Below, one piece after another: positions 1 to 8,168 of a stretch of DNA of 18,487 nucleotides. The notes beneath the pieces were generated by a model. That model was not told the DNA's origin. It did no database searches and saw only the letters and a program-made list of their open reading frames with translations. This DNA comes from Candidatus Nanopelagicales bacterium. GTDB lineage: Bacteria > Actinomycetota > Actinomycetes > S36-B12 > UBA5976. The DNA lies in contig JAIOWT010000012.1 in assembly GCA_021742025.1 (NCBI GenBank), forward strand, positions 1 through 18,487. Direction: 5' to 3'. Numbering within the stretch: the stretch's first letter is position 1; every line of letters begins with the position of its first letter. The translations under genes were made by a program, and so were the position numbers.

Positions 1-686
1 ACTTCTTGGAAGATGTCTTTGAACTGTCCGTCATAAGCCTTCAAGATTGTGTTCTTGGTTGAAAGATAAACCGGATAGTTGCGTGACAAACCATAACGAA
101 GTGAGGCGCGTGCAAACTCGCGAATTGATTCATCCAAGTTATACATTCCCATAGCAACACCGGATGCTGGGAATTCAAAGATGTTCAGCTCCATTGGTTC
201 CCCGCCATCGGCTGGGGTGAAGGTCATAGTTAATGAGCCTGCGCCCGGAATCTTTACATCTGTTGCTTTGTACTGATCACCAAAGGCATGACGACCAACA
301 ATGATTGGCTTAGTCCAGCCTGGGACCAATCTTGGGATGTTGCTGATGATGATTGGTTCGCGGAAGATAACGCCACCAAGGATGTTGCGGATGGTTCCGT
401 TAGGTGACTTCCACATTTTCTTTAGACCAAACTCTTCGACTCGAGCTTCATCTGGAGTTATCGTTGCGCACTTAATTCCAACGCCATGCTTCTTGATTGC
501 ATTAGCGGCATCGATAGTTACCTGATCATCAGTTGCATCACGGCTTTCCATGCCCAAGTCGTAGTAATCGATGTTGACATCTAAGTAAGGCAGGATCAGT
601 TGCTCTTTGATGAACGACCAGATGATGCGAGTCATCTCGTCGCCATCTAGGTCAACAACAGTCCCTTGCACTTTAATTTTTGACAT
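1..686 (-). CDS. icd: NADP-dependent isocitrate dehydrogenase (partial, C-terminus off the window)
   Basis: The enzyme oxidatively decarboxylates isocitrate to 2-oxoglutarate with NADP+, in the cytoplasmic TCA cycle. The 228 visible residues begin [20 protein letters not shown], which is the homodimeric, eukaryote-like IDP family and not the E. coli Icd type or the long monomeric type. Expected substrate-binding residues are visible: TITPDEAR around 76-82, SPNGT with S94 and N96, R100, R109 in the FREP motif and R132 in [13 protein letters not shown]. About 175 residues of a usual ~405 lie beyond position 1. The ATG at 684-686 is preceded by an AAGGAA ribosome-binding site six bases upstream. 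It starts 31 bp after the mdh stop on the same strand, so the two are probably cotranscribed. Family assignment is very secure; partiality is only due to the window edge. Confidence 0.96.
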   Translation of the reverse strand, partial: MSKIKVQGTVVDLDGDEMTRIIWSFIKEQLILPYLDVNIDYYDLGMESRDATDDQVTIDAANAIKKHGVGIKCATITPDEARVEEFGLKKMWKSPNGTIRNILGGVIFREPIIISNIPRLVPGWTKPIIVGRHAFGDQYKATDVKIPGAGSLTMTFTPADGGEPMELNIFEFPASGVAMGMYNLDESIREFARASLRYGLSRNYPVYLSTKNTILKAYDGQFKDIFQE

Positions 687-717
687 TTGATTTTCCTTAT
701 TGGATGTCTGGTAAAAC

Positions 718-1668
718 CTAGAGTCCGGCTACGTCAGCTTGCTTTTCGCGAACTGCTTCTGAGGCAGCCTTTAATTCAGCTAGTTCAGAATCAGTAAGTT
801 TTGTTTCAACAACCTTGGTGACTCCACCCTTACCGATTTTCGCTTCTACGCCTAGGTAAACACCGCTGATGCCGTATTCGCCATCGACCCATGCACACAC
901 TGGCATTACAGCGCCGGAATTTTCAATCACTGCTTTAGCCATTCGAGCTGCTGCAGCTGAAGGTGCGTAGTACGCAGAACCTGTCTTGAGTAGAGCAACA
1001 ACTTCGGCACCGCCATTACGAGTGCGAACTACAAGCTCTTCAATTTTGTCAGCAGGCAATAGATCAGCAAGTGGCTTGCCATCAACGGTGCAACGGGATG
1101 GTACTGGAACCATGGTGTCGCCATGTGAACCAAGAGTAAGTGTTTGCACAGATGCAACTGGAACCTTGAGTTCTTCGGCAACAAAGTGTGTGAAGCGTGC
1201 AGTGTCCAACATGCCAGCTTGTCCAAGTACGCGTTCCTTAGGGAAGCCACTGGCTAGCTGAGTTAGTGCAGTCATTTCATCAAGTGGATTTGAAACCACA
1301 ATGATGACTGCGTTTGGTGCATGCTTTGCAATATTCTCTGCAACACCACGAACGATCTTGGCGTTTGTTTCGATTAAGTCCATGCGACTCATGCCCGGCT
1401 TACGTGGCAGACCTGCAGTGATGATTACAACATCAGAACCTGCAATAGCTTCGTAACCAGCGCCATCGACAGTTGTGGTCTGGCCAACCAACTTGGTTTC
1501 AAAACCTTCGATTGAGCGTGACTGATTCATATCGAGAGCTAAGCCTTCAGCTTTGCCATCGAGAATGTCAGTTATGACAACGGTGTCAACGATGTTGTAT
1601 TCAGCAATACGTTGTGCGGTTGTTGATCCGTAGAAACCAGCACCTACGACGGTAACTTTGCCAGCCAT
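718..1668 (-). CDS. mdh: Malate dehydrogenase, LDH-like type
   Basis: This 316-residue NAD-dependent enzyme interconverts malate and oxaloacetate in the TCA cycle. The Rossmann motif GAGFYG is at residues 9-14. The active-site loop [10 protein letters not shown] is at 86-95, with Arg at 89 where lactate dehydrogenases have Gln, so malate is the expected substrate. VSNPLDEMT is at 125-133, the D155/R158 pair sits in GMLDTARF, and the catalytic His is H182 in [11 protein letters not shown]. It belongs to the short, LDH-like MDH class and not to the ~329-residue class typical of Streptomyces. The reading frame stays open 34 codons further upstream. I chose the ATG at 1666-1668 because it begins at the family's N-terminus ([11 protein letters not shown]) and has AAAGGA seven bases upstream. 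It is divergent from the HAD gene across 152 bp and precedes icd. A palindrome 24-37 bp upstream of the start may regulate it. Confidence 0.96.
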   Translation of the reverse strand: MAGKVTVVGAGFYGSTTAQRIAEYNIVDTVVITDILDGKAEGLALDMNQSRSIEGFETKLVGQTTTVDGAGYEAIAGSDVVIITAGLPRKPGMSRMDLIETNAKIVRGVAENIAKHAPNAVIIVVSNPLDEMTALTQLASGFPKERVLGQAGMLDTARFTHFVAEELKVPVASVQTLTLGSHGDTMVPVPSRCTVDGKPLADLLPADKIEELVVRTRNGGAEVVALLKTGSAYYAPSAAAARMAKAVIENSGAVMPVCAWVDGEYGISGVYLGVEAKIGKGGVTKVVETKLTDSELAELKAASEAVREKQADVAGL

Positions 1669-1691
1669 GAGAAATCCTTTGTGTGAAAGTA

Positions 1692-1705
1692 TCTTGACGT
1701 CAAGA
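1692..1705. promoter_or_regulatory. Perfect 14-bp palindrome, candidate operator of mdh
   Basis: TCTTGACGTCAAGA reads identically on both strands. On the mdh strand it directly abuts a -10-like hexamer TACTTT (1686-1691), and the mdh ribosome-binding site follows downstream, so a bound repressor would cover the promoter spacer. No good -35 is seen. Palindromes of the TCTTGA..TCAAGA form are typical of MarR-family regulators. From memory, the Streptomyces MarR/UrtR-type regulator TamR controls aconitase, isocitrate and malate dehydrogenase genes; linking it to this site is inference. Confidence 0.5.
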
Positions 1706-1810
1706 CACTTAAATCTTAGTGCCCTGGCCTTGTATGTGCGTATCTGGATGTGAGATCGCAATCCCAGCACGTTGTACAGTACGAATCAATACATTTACTC
1801 ATTCTCTTTC

Positions 1811-1815
1811 GGAGG
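1811..1815 (+). promoter_or_regulatory. Ribosome-binding site that fixes the HAD gene start
   Basis: GGAGG lies five bases before the ATG at 1821. The open frame extends 34 codons further upstream, but that extension has no family similarity and no comparable site, so this motif decides the start. Confidence 0.75.
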
Positions 1816-1820
1816 TTTCC

Positions 1821-2516
1821 ATGGTCGACTATCAGGCATACGACGCACTTACTTTTGATTGCTACGGCACCCTGATCGATTGGGAGTCAGGAATTCTGGC
1901 GGGAATTCGAGCTGCCTTGGGCGCCGATGTTTCGAATGCCACTGACGCCGAACTTCTTGGTGAGTTCTCGACACATGAACACAATGCAGAAGTTCCTTAC
2001 AAGGGTTACCGCGAAGTGCTCGGACTGACACTGCGCATGCTCGCATCTGCGCGAGGAATTACAACTACCCCAGAACAAGAGGCGCAATTCGGTGGCAGCG
2101 TAGTTGAATGGCCGGCGTTTCCAGACTCCCATGATGCGCTAGTTGAACTTCAAAAGCACTTCAAGCTCGTAGTTATAACCAACTGTGATGACGACCTTTT
2201 TGCTGCTTCTGCTGAACGCCTTGGCATCAAATTTGATGAAGTTATCACAGCGCAGCAAGTCGGTTCCTACAAGCCAAACATTGACAACTTTCACTTTGCT
2301 CACGAAAAAGTGGAGCGCACGCTTGGCATCAAAAAGGATCGCATCTTGCATGTCGCTCAAAGTTTGTTTCATGATCACGCACCAGCCAAAAGCATTGGTA
2401 TGACAACCGTGCATATCAGTCGCCGTGGGAACGGTGCCGCGCCTGCTGCAAGTGCTGCTCCAGATCAGGTGTTCCCTGACATGAAGTCATTTGCGTCTGC
2501 AGTTACTGGGTCTTAG
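1821..2516 (+). CDS. HAD-superfamily hydrolase, haloacid dehalogenase type II-like
   Basis: This 231-residue cytoplasmic enzyme has the HAD core. The nucleophile D13 sits in DCYGTLID (motif I). T120-N121 in VVITNCDD form motif II, K151 in SYKPN is motif III, and HVAQSLFHDHAPAKSIG at about 177-193 with D185 is motif IV. The layout resembles proteins annotated as L-2-haloacid dehalogenase type II. However, the Ser-Ser-Asn-x-x-Asp pattern of studied dehalogenases is not preserved in motif IV (AQSLFHD), so a phosphatase or another hydrolase is equally possible and the substrate is unknown. It is the only plus-strand gene between mdh and the DUF3017/purH block, divergent from mdh. Its 3' end overlaps the convergent transporter gene by 14 bp. 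Confidence 0.85.
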   Translation: MVDYQAYDALTFDCYGTLIDWESGILAGIRAALGADVSNATDAELLGEFSTHEHNAEVPYKGYREVLGLTLRMLASARGITTTPEQEAQFGGSVVEWPAFPDSHDALVELQKHFKLVVITNCDDDLFAASAERLGIKFDEVITAQQVGSYKPNIDNFHFAHEKVERTLGIKKDRILHVAQSLFHDHAPAKSIGMTTVHISRRGNGAAPAASAAPDQVFPDMKSFASAVTGS

Positions 2517-3474
2517 TTTTCTTCTTGCCACTCGCTAAGACCACTGCAGCACCCGTTATTGAAATACCGAGCAAAAGCTGCCAGGTGATATTTGTTGCTG
2601 CAGTTGGGAAAAGTACTTCCATCAGAATTGCCCCAGAAAGCTGACCCACGACGGAAGTCAAGGTGAACAGAAAAACTCCAAGGGTCTTTGCCATAAAGGC
2701 TGCAGTCAACACAAACAGCACGCCAAAGGGTCCGCCCAGCCAGATAACTGGATTCTCCCAAGGCATTGGCGGAACGTTATAGCCCTGCGGACTTACCTGC
2801 TGCTTTACTAAATAAACAATAACTAGAGTTGCAAAACCAACGATGAAGTTAACAAGAGTTGCCGCAGCTGGTTGCCCAGTTTGATTTGCAATCTGGCCAT
2901 TGAGGGCAGGTTGGGTGGCAACAAATCCACCAGCTGCAAAAGAAACTAGGACCGCTCCTATTGCGAATTGGCCAGCAGAATCCTGGCCAAGAACTGAGAC
3001 TAAAACACCAACGATGCCCAAAACGGCTGCTGCTGTGCGAGCAACAGTTACTGGCTGTTTTCCGGCTGGGCCGATTCCTGCTTTATCAACCAAAAGTGCC
3101 GCGGTAGTTTGTCCAGCTACAGCCGCAACTGTGAAGATTGCAACACCAATCACTTGTACCAAGCTGCTCTGGCTTGCAACAAAAAACGCACCGGAAAGTC
3201 CGCCAAACAATTGCCAACGCTTTAGCTTTCCTTCACGCACCAAACGCGGAATGCTAATGAATCCTTGTCGAATCGGCCGACTAAAGATCATCATTAGCGC
3301 CAGAATAAACAAACCCGATGTGAAGTTAATCAAGGCCGTAATCAAAGCATTTTCGGTGTAGGTGTTTAGTTCGCTATTCACAGTCGATTGCGCAGTGATT
3401 ATCACCGATGCGATAAAGGTTAAGACGATGTGGGAAACTTTTACTTTTTCCTGAGCACTTGCAGAATGTGTCAT
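2503..3474 (-). CDS. DMT-family transporter of the YdcZ (DUF606) type
   Basis: This 323-residue inner-membrane protein has about ten predicted helices, roughly at 13-32, 43-64, 90-107, 108-128, 143-162, 171-187, 205-223, 243-260, 263-285 and 297-315. An internal duplication is visible. INFTSGLFILAL near 49 matches VNFIVGFATLVIV near 208, and the block IFTVAAVAGQTTAALLVD (113-130) matches LFTLTSVVGQLSGAILMEV (269-287). This two-fold repeat is the hallmark of fused YdcZ proteins, whose substrates are mostly unknown. The C-terminus is a basic tail (GKKKTKTQ), consistent with a cytoplasmic end. The ATG at 3472-3474 follows the DUF3017 stop by four bases, so it is probably translated from the same message. 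It overlaps the convergent HAD gene by 14 bp. Confidence 0.88.
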   Translation of the reverse strand: MTHSASAQEKVKVSHIVLTFIASVIITAQSTVNSELNTYTENALITALINFTSGLFILALMMIFSRPIRQGFISIPRLVREGKLKRWQLFGGLSGAFFVASQSSLVQVIGVAIFTVAAVAGQTTAALLVDKAGIGPAGKQPVTVARTAAAVLGIVGVLVSVLGQDSAGQFAIGAVLVSFAAGGFVATQPALNGQIANQTGQPAAATLVNFIVGFATLVIVYLVKQQVSPQGYNVPPMPWENPVIWLGGPFGVLFVLTAAFMAKTLGVFLFTLTSVVGQLSGAILMEVLFPTAATNITWQLLLGISITGAAVVLASGKKKTKTQ

Positions 3475-3478
3475 TTAA

Positions 3479-3751
3479 TTACTTACTTCCTTGTGGGACG
3501 ACAAGAGCCAAAATCAAAAGAAATGTGCCAAGGGTGGCGAGCACTGTTAGATCCACTCGACGCCTTCGGATTCTGAGTAATCCTGCAGCTGTATCGGATA
3601 ACCGCAACCTCAAGACAAAAGCAAGTAGGACACTTAATGAAAGAAGAATTGCACCAAAACGAAAATCGACAAAAACTACAACGATTAAAGCTGCCAAAAT
3701 TCCTAAGTACACACTCAAGATTGGCCATTGCTGCTTTACAAAGATTTTCAT
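3479..3751 (-). CDS. DUF3017 small membrane protein
   Basis: This 90-residue protein has three hydrophobic segments, at about 9-27, 31-48 and 67-86. A highly basic linker (RIRRRRVDL, around 60-68) precedes the last one. Its size, composition and position between the purH and mdh loci match the actinobacterial DUF3017 family, which has no known function. It lies 60 bp after purH on the same strand. In Streptomyces-type genomes folD normally sits between purH and this gene; no folD is present here. The upstream gap has no strong ribosome-binding site, only a weak GATGG about 11 bases before the ATG. Family call is by context plus sequence look and is fairly confident; the role is unknown. Confidence 0.78.
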   Translation of the reverse strand: MKIFVKQQWPILSVYLGILAALIVVVFVDFRFGAILLSLSVLLAFVLRLRLSDTAAGLLRIRRRRVDLTVLATLGTFLLILALVVPQGSK

Positions 3752-3811
3752 AACTTGACCATCTTGCCACTGTTTTTTAGTCCACTGTGGGATGCAGGTA
3801 AATGCTTTTAC

Positions 3812-5383
3812 TTAGTGGAAGAAATGTCTTGTCCCTGTGAAGTACATCGTTACCCCAGCAGTGTTTGCTGCTTCGATAACTTCGGCATCACGTACTGACC
3901 CACCAGGCTGAACCACTGCGCTAATTCCAGCATTCAACAAAACTTCTAAGCCATCTGCAAATGGGAAGAAGGCATCACTTGCTGCAACACTATTCTTCGC
4001 ACGATCTTCGCCCGCTCGAGAAACTGCAAGGCGTGCTGAATCCACTCGATTGACTTGTCCCATTCCAATGCCAACAGTTGCTTGATTTTTCGCGAGCAAA
4101 ATTGCATTCGACTTAACACATCGCGACGCGCGCCAAGCGAACTCTAAGTCCGCCAAAGTTTTGGCATCAGCTGCAGGTCCTGAAACCAATTTCCAATTCG
4201 ATACTTCGTCACCGAGACTCTGGAATCTATCTTGGGATTGCATAAGCATCCCACCTGAAATCGGGCGCATCTCAGCGTGAATATCTTTGGTTGGCGAAAC
4301 GGCCTTAAGGATTCGGATATTTTCCTTTTCACAAAGAACTGCAAGAGCATCTTCATCAAAATCTGGGGCGATGATGACTTCAGTGAAAACTTCAGAAACT
4401 AATGCAGCCATTTCTTTAGTAACCCTCTGGTTCGAGGCAATTACGCCACCGAATGCTGAAACTGGATCACTAGCGTTTGCTTTTTGGTATGCCAGAGCAA
4501 TGTTGCTATCACTTGCCACGCCACACGGATTTGCGTGCTTAATGATTGCGACTGTTGGGGCCACGTGGTCGTAGGACGCGCGATAAGCAGCATCGGCATC
4601 AACATAGTTGTTGTACGACATTTCCTTGCCGTGAAGCTGTTCTGCTTGTGCAATCCCTGGACTTGCGAACTTTGAAACATAAAGCGCAGCATCCTGATGC
4701 GGATTTTCGCCATAACGCAATGTCTGTGCACGTTCCCAAACTCCGCCAAACCAACCTGGAAAACCAACTTGCGACGGATCCGAGTCAGGCAAAACAACTG
4801 ACGCTAGCCAACTTGAAACTGCAACATCATATTGAGCGACATGCTGAAACGCCACGGTAGCAAGAGCTACGCGTTGGGCATGAGTAAAGCCTTCTTGTCT
4901 GACAGCCTCAAGCACCGTTGAGTAAGCAGCGGGATCAACAACAACGGCAACATTGGCATGATTTTTTGCACTAGCTCGAACCATGGCTGGACCGCCGATG
5001 TCAATTTGCTCAATACATTCGTCGATGCTCGCACCCGTTGCAACAGTCTGTGCAAACGGATAAAGGTTCACTACAACTAACTCAAAGGCTTCGATTCCAA
5101 GTTCCGTAAGTTGGGCAACATGTTCAGGCTTACGAACATCAGCAAGCAATCCGCCATGAATCATTGGATGCAAAGTTTTGACTCGTCCATCGAGTGATTC
5201 AGGGAAACCCGTTACGTCCTTAACTTCAGTCACTGGAATGCCCAGCGCTGAAATGTGCGCGGCAGTACTTCCGGTGGAAACTATCTTTACTCCGGATTCA
5301 TGCAGTCCTTGGGCAAGTTCGGTCAGTCCAGTTTTGTCATAGACACTGATAAGTGCTCGGGTAACTTTACGGGTTTGCGTCAC
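3812..5383 (-). CDS. purH: Bifunctional AICAR transformylase / IMP cyclohydrolase
   Basis: PurH carries out the last two steps of de novo IMP synthesis: formylation of AICAR with 10-formyl-tetrahydrofolate, then ring closure to IMP. The 523 residues are full length. The cyclohydrolase domain shows SVYDKTGL (13-20), STGST (36-40), GRVKTLHP (66-73) and [15 protein letters not shown] (128-142). The transformylase domain shows LRYGENPHQ (222-230) and the IIKHANPCG catalytic segment with K282 and H283. It also has [15 protein letters not shown] and GIGMGQ, a PGGSVRD segment, and the family C-terminus RHFFH. The GTG start overlaps the purN stop by four bases (GTGA), which points to translational coupling. 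It needs folate from FolD, whose gene is not next to it here. Confidence 0.97.
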   Translation of the reverse strand: MTQTRKVTRALISVYDKTGLTELAQGLHESGVKIVSTGSTAAHISALGIPVTEVKDVTGFPESLDGRVKTLHPMIHGGLLADVRKPEHVAQLTELGIEAFELVVVNLYPFAQTVATGASIDECIEQIDIGGPAMVRASAKNHANVAVVVDPAAYSTVLEAVRQEGFTHAQRVALATVAFQHVAQYDVAVSSWLASVVLPDSDPSQVGFPGWFGGVWERAQTLRYGENPHQDAALYVSKFASPGIAQAEQLHGKEMSYNNYVDADAAYRASYDHVAPTVAIIKHANPCGVASDSNIALAYQKANASDPVSAFGGVIASNQRVTKEMAALVSEVFTEVIIAPDFDEDALAVLCEKENIRILKAVSPTKDIHAEMRPISGGMLMQSQDRFQSLGDEVSNWKLVSGPAADAKTLADLEFAWRASRCVKSNAILLAKNQATVGIGMGQVNRVDSARLAVSRAGEDRAKNSVAASDAFFPFADGLEVLLNAGISAVVQPGGSVRDAEVIEAANTAGVTMYFTGTRHFFH

Positions 5384-5952
5384 TTCAAAGTCACCTTCCC
5401 TTTAGCAATATCTCTTACAGTTTCTACCAAGAGTTTGCGCTCGACTTCTTTGATGCGTTCATGAAGTGATTCTTGGGTGTCGTCTGGCTCAACCTTAACT
5501 CTGGCTTGGGCGATCACTTCACCGGTATCAACACCACTATCAACCAAGTGAATAGTGGTTCCGGTTTCGGCAACACCAGCAGCAAGTGCGTCGCGAACTG
5601 CATGAGCACCCGGGAAATTAGGAAGTAAGGCGGGATGGGTGTTGATGATTTTTCCTTGATGGAATCGCAATACAACGGGACCAAGAATTTTCATAAATCC
5701 AGCAGAAACTATCAACGAGGGTTTAAGCCGACTAAGTTCCGTAGCTAGATTCTGATCCCACTTAACTCGATCTTCGAGGAACGGTACAACCGTTACTGGG
5801 ATGTCTAATTCGCGGGCGCGATCACAGGCAGGTACCTGCGCATCTGTGACGAGTCCAACAATCTGAATTCCGATTTCATTAGCTTGTTGCGCCAGCGCGG
5901 TAAACAAGGTTCCAGCGCCTGAGGCCAATACAACTACACGAAAGTTCGGCAC
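5380..5952 (-). CDS. purN: Phosphoribosylglycinamide formyltransferase
   Basis: PurN transfers a formyl group from 10-formyl-tetrahydrofolate to GAR, the third step of purine synthesis. The 190 residues show the nucleotide-binding SGAGT (11-15). The catalytic triad is N104 and H106 in [14 protein letters not shown], plus D142 in [10 protein letters not shown], equivalent to E. coli N106, H108 and D144. The start is GTG at 5950-5952, giving [12 protein letters not shown] as expected for the family. No Shine-Dalgarno site is visible. TAGACT at 5959-5964 lies six bases before the GTG and overlaps the DUF6350 stop codon, so an internal leaderless promoter is possible. It lies nine bases after the DUF6350 gene and overlaps purH by four. 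Confidence 0.97.
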   Translation of the reverse strand: MPNFRVVVLASGAGTLFTALAQQANEIGIQIVGLVTDAQVPACDRARELDIPVTVVPFLEDRVKWDQNLATELSRLKPSLIVSAGFMKILGPVVLRFHQGKIINTHPALLPNFPGAHAVRDALAAGVAETGTTIHLVDSGVDTGEVIAQARVKVEPDDTQESLHERIKEVERKLLVETVRDIAKGKVTLK

Positions 5953-5961
5953 TAGTTAAGT

Positions 5962-7239
5962 CTATTTTGTAATTACTTCTCGGTTAGACCAGTAATGCAT
6001 AAGTGACATGACCATCCGCGGCAAAATTAGTGTGAGTAGAGCCGAAATGCCACAAACCGAGAGGGCTGCAAAGGCTGCCTGTGATGGCACTGGTCCAATG
6101 AACTTTAAATATCCAGAACCAAGCGAGCCACTTGAGATGCTGGCGGCGATCCAAACAAAAAGTGAAAGCAGTCCGATCGAAATCAATAATGTAACTACTT
6201 CACGCCACCTCACAATAAAGGAAAGTGACGTCGCAACTGAATCGCCTTGCGCCGACCATCTTTCCCGTGGCAGTAAGAAATAGATGATCACACCAATAAG
6301 GATTGGAATCAAAACTAAGAATGTAGCTAAGGCTGCTGATTCACTCGGCAGTATTGATAGCAATGGGAATGCGGGTAAGGCACCTGGGCTCGCGTTTTCT
6401 GGAGTAACAACTCCCCCGCCCAACACGATGCCTGGACCTAATAGATATGACATCGCCCAAACATTTACGGTTGGTAAATATCCAATGCCTAACAAAGTCA
6501 TAAAGAATCCGTCAATAAATCCAGGCGCCATCAAGGTTGTGACTGCTCGTAACTGAGCCCAATTCAAAATCAAGGAAACAGAAGTTAACAACGATCCCGC
6601 GACGAACAAAAGGCCGAAGGCGATTAGTGCGGGTCTGATCCCATCAACAACTAGTTTTGGCAGGCGGTCCGTCAGAATCGTTCGCGATGGTGCGTAACTA
6701 ATAATGCAAACCGTTGTCACTGCAAAAGCAACAAGAAGCGAATGGAACAGTGATGAGATTATTCCAGTTCGGAGATCGCTAGTTGAAGAAATCAATCCCA
6801 CTAGTGCTGAACAAATTGAGTAGACAATAGTTATTGAAATTGCAACCCGAAGAAACTCAATTGCAGTTTTCGGTCGAGAACTCTTAAGAGCCCAATGCGT
6901 TGCTTTCCATAAAATCAAAACTGGTACTACGAGGAATCCCCAAGGCAGAACGCCAATGGTTGTGGTTCCAATGACAATCGGAACTAAATGTAAAACCTGC
7001 CAAGCGATGCCAGCTGCTCGAAGTACCTGCAAAGTTGATTCACTGCCATGAGCTGCGAACAGCCACGCAGCCATGATGAAACCTAAGGTGAGAATGTATC
7101 CGATTACAACAGCAACACCAGCAGCAATTGCTCCCGCAATTAATGGCGGGTAGTGATTTATGTGATCTTCGGGTACCGGACGCCGCCACTGACGTTGCGG
7201 TGCACCAACCGGTCGCTTGCGAGGAAGATCATTAGTCAC
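5962..7239 (-). CDS. DUF6350 polytopic membrane protein
   Basis: This 425-residue protein has about nine to ten hydrophobic segments, roughly at 33-60, 82-110, 129-150, 160-182, 203-225, 240-252, 260-275, 303-323, 346-368 and 386-406. An N-terminal cytoplasmic-looking region (1-30) is rich in Arg and Pro. The segment GYLPTVNVWAMSYLLGPG (253-270) is what I recognise as the conserved core of DUF6350, an actinobacterial family with no known function that usually sits just upstream of purN. The start is GTG at 7237-7239; an ATG overlapping it by two bases runs straight into TGA. There is no clear ribosome-binding site. It lies 48 bp after sucD and nine bp before purN on the same strand, so it is probably cotranscribed with them. 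Confidence 0.82.
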   Translation of the reverse strand: MTNDLPRKRPVGAPQRQWRRPVPEDHINHYPPLIAGAIAAGVAVVIGYILTLGFIMAAWLFAAHGSESTLQVLRAAGIAWQVLHLVPIVIGTTTIGVLPWGFLVVPVLILWKATHWALKSSRPKTAIEFLRVAISITIVYSICSALVGLISSTSDLRTGIISSLFHSLLVAFAVTTVCIISYAPSRTILTDRLPKLVVDGIRPALIAFGLLFVAGSLLTSVSLILNWAQLRAVTTLMAPGFIDGFFMTLLGIGYLPTVNVWAMSYLLGPGIVLGGGVVTPENASPGALPAFPLLSILPSESAALATFLVLIPILIGVIIYFLLPRERWSAQGDSVATSLSFIVRWREVVTLLISIGLLSLFVWIAASISSGSLGSGYLKFIGPVPSQAAFAALSVCGISALLTLILPRMVMSLMHYWSNREVITK

Positions 7240-7287
7240 ATTTAAAATCGTCCCATTTCAACTTAGGAAAAGCTGATTCGACACGAG

Positions 7288-8160
7288 TTAAAGACTGGCT
7301 AAGACTTCCCGGACGAGCCTGGCTGCTTCGCTTGGAGTTTTACCAACACGAACACCGACTGCTTCAAGTGCATCTTTTTTCGCTGCCGCAGTTCCCGAAG
7401 AACCGGACACAATCGCACCGGCGTGACCCATAGTTTTACCTTCGGGTGCGGTGAAACCTGCAACGTATCCAATCACTGGCTTAGTTACATTGCGTTTAAT
7501 AAATGCAGCGGCCCGCTCTTCAGCATCCCCACCAATTTCACCAATCATCACAATCACTTCAGTTTCAGGATCAGCTTCAAACGCAGCCAGGCAGTCGATG
7601 TGTGTCGTTCCAATGATTGGATCGCCACCAATACCTACGCAACTTGAAAAGCCAAGATCTCTTAACTCAAACATCATTTGATAAGTCAGGGTTCCCGACT
7701 TGCTAACCAAACCGATGCGTCCCTTTTGGGTGATGTCACCTGGAATGATTCCAGCGTTTGAAAGTCCTGGGCTGATCAAGCCGGGACAGTTTGGCCCAAC
7801 TAGACGAGTCTTGCCAGAATTTTCGGCGTACTGGAAAAACGCTGCGGTGTCGTGAATTGGAATACCTTCAGTGATTACTACGCAAAGTGGGATCGCTGCA
7901 TCTACCGCTTCGATGACAGCAGCTTTGGCAAATTTAGGCGGCACAAAAACTACCGAAACATTTGCCCCAGTTGCTGCCATTGCTTCACCAACGTTGTTAA
8001 AAACTGGGATGCCATCGACTTCTTGACCACCCTTGCCAGGTGTTACGCCAGCAACAACGTTGGTGCCACTAGCCACCATGCGACGGGTGTGCTTTGTGCC
8101 TTCCGAGCCGGTCATTCCCTGAACTAAAACTTTGCTATCTGCATTAAGAAAAATTGCCAT
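7288..8160 (-). CDS. sucD: Succinate-CoA ligase (ADP/GDP-forming), alpha subunit
   Basis: SucD is the CoA-binding and phosphorylated subunit that converts succinyl-CoA to succinate while making a nucleoside triphosphate, in the TCA cycle. The 290 residues show the CoA-binding [12 protein letters not shown] (17-28). They also show VITEGIP (95-101), [11 protein letters not shown] (121-131), SKSGTLTYQ (153-161) and GGDPIIGT (178-185). The phosphohistidine is H246 in [11 protein letters not shown], the same number as in E. coli. The ATG at 8158-8160 has its AGGA ribosome-binding site overlapping the sucC TAG stop, which gives close coupling with sucC eight bases upstream. No oddities are seen. 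Confidence 0.98.
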   Translation of the reverse strand: MAIFLNADSKVLVQGMTGSEGTKHTRRMVASGTNVVAGVTPGKGGQEVDGIPVFNNVGEAMAATGANVSVVFVPPKFAKAAVIEAVDAAIPLCVVITEGIPIHDTAAFFQYAENSGKTRLVGPNCPGLISPGLSNAGIIPGDITQKGRIGLVSKSGTLTYQMMFELRDLGFSSCVGIGGDPIIGTTHIDCLAAFEADPETEVIVMIGEIGGDAEERAAAFIKRNVTKPVIGYVAGFTAPEGKTMGHAGAIVSGSSGTAAAKKDALEAVGVRVGKTPSEAARLVREVLASL

Positions 8161-8168
8161 CAGAAGTC

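Noticed and set aside
1669..1770. N-terminal extension of malate dehydrogenase by 34 residues
   Set aside because: The extension has no family similarity, contains the candidate operator and ribosome-binding site, and begins before the expected Rossmann fold start.
4287..4860. Plus-strand open frames inside purH
   Set aside because: They lie opposite strongly conserved PurH coding sequence, lack ribosome-binding sites and give low-complexity, unrecognisable proteins.
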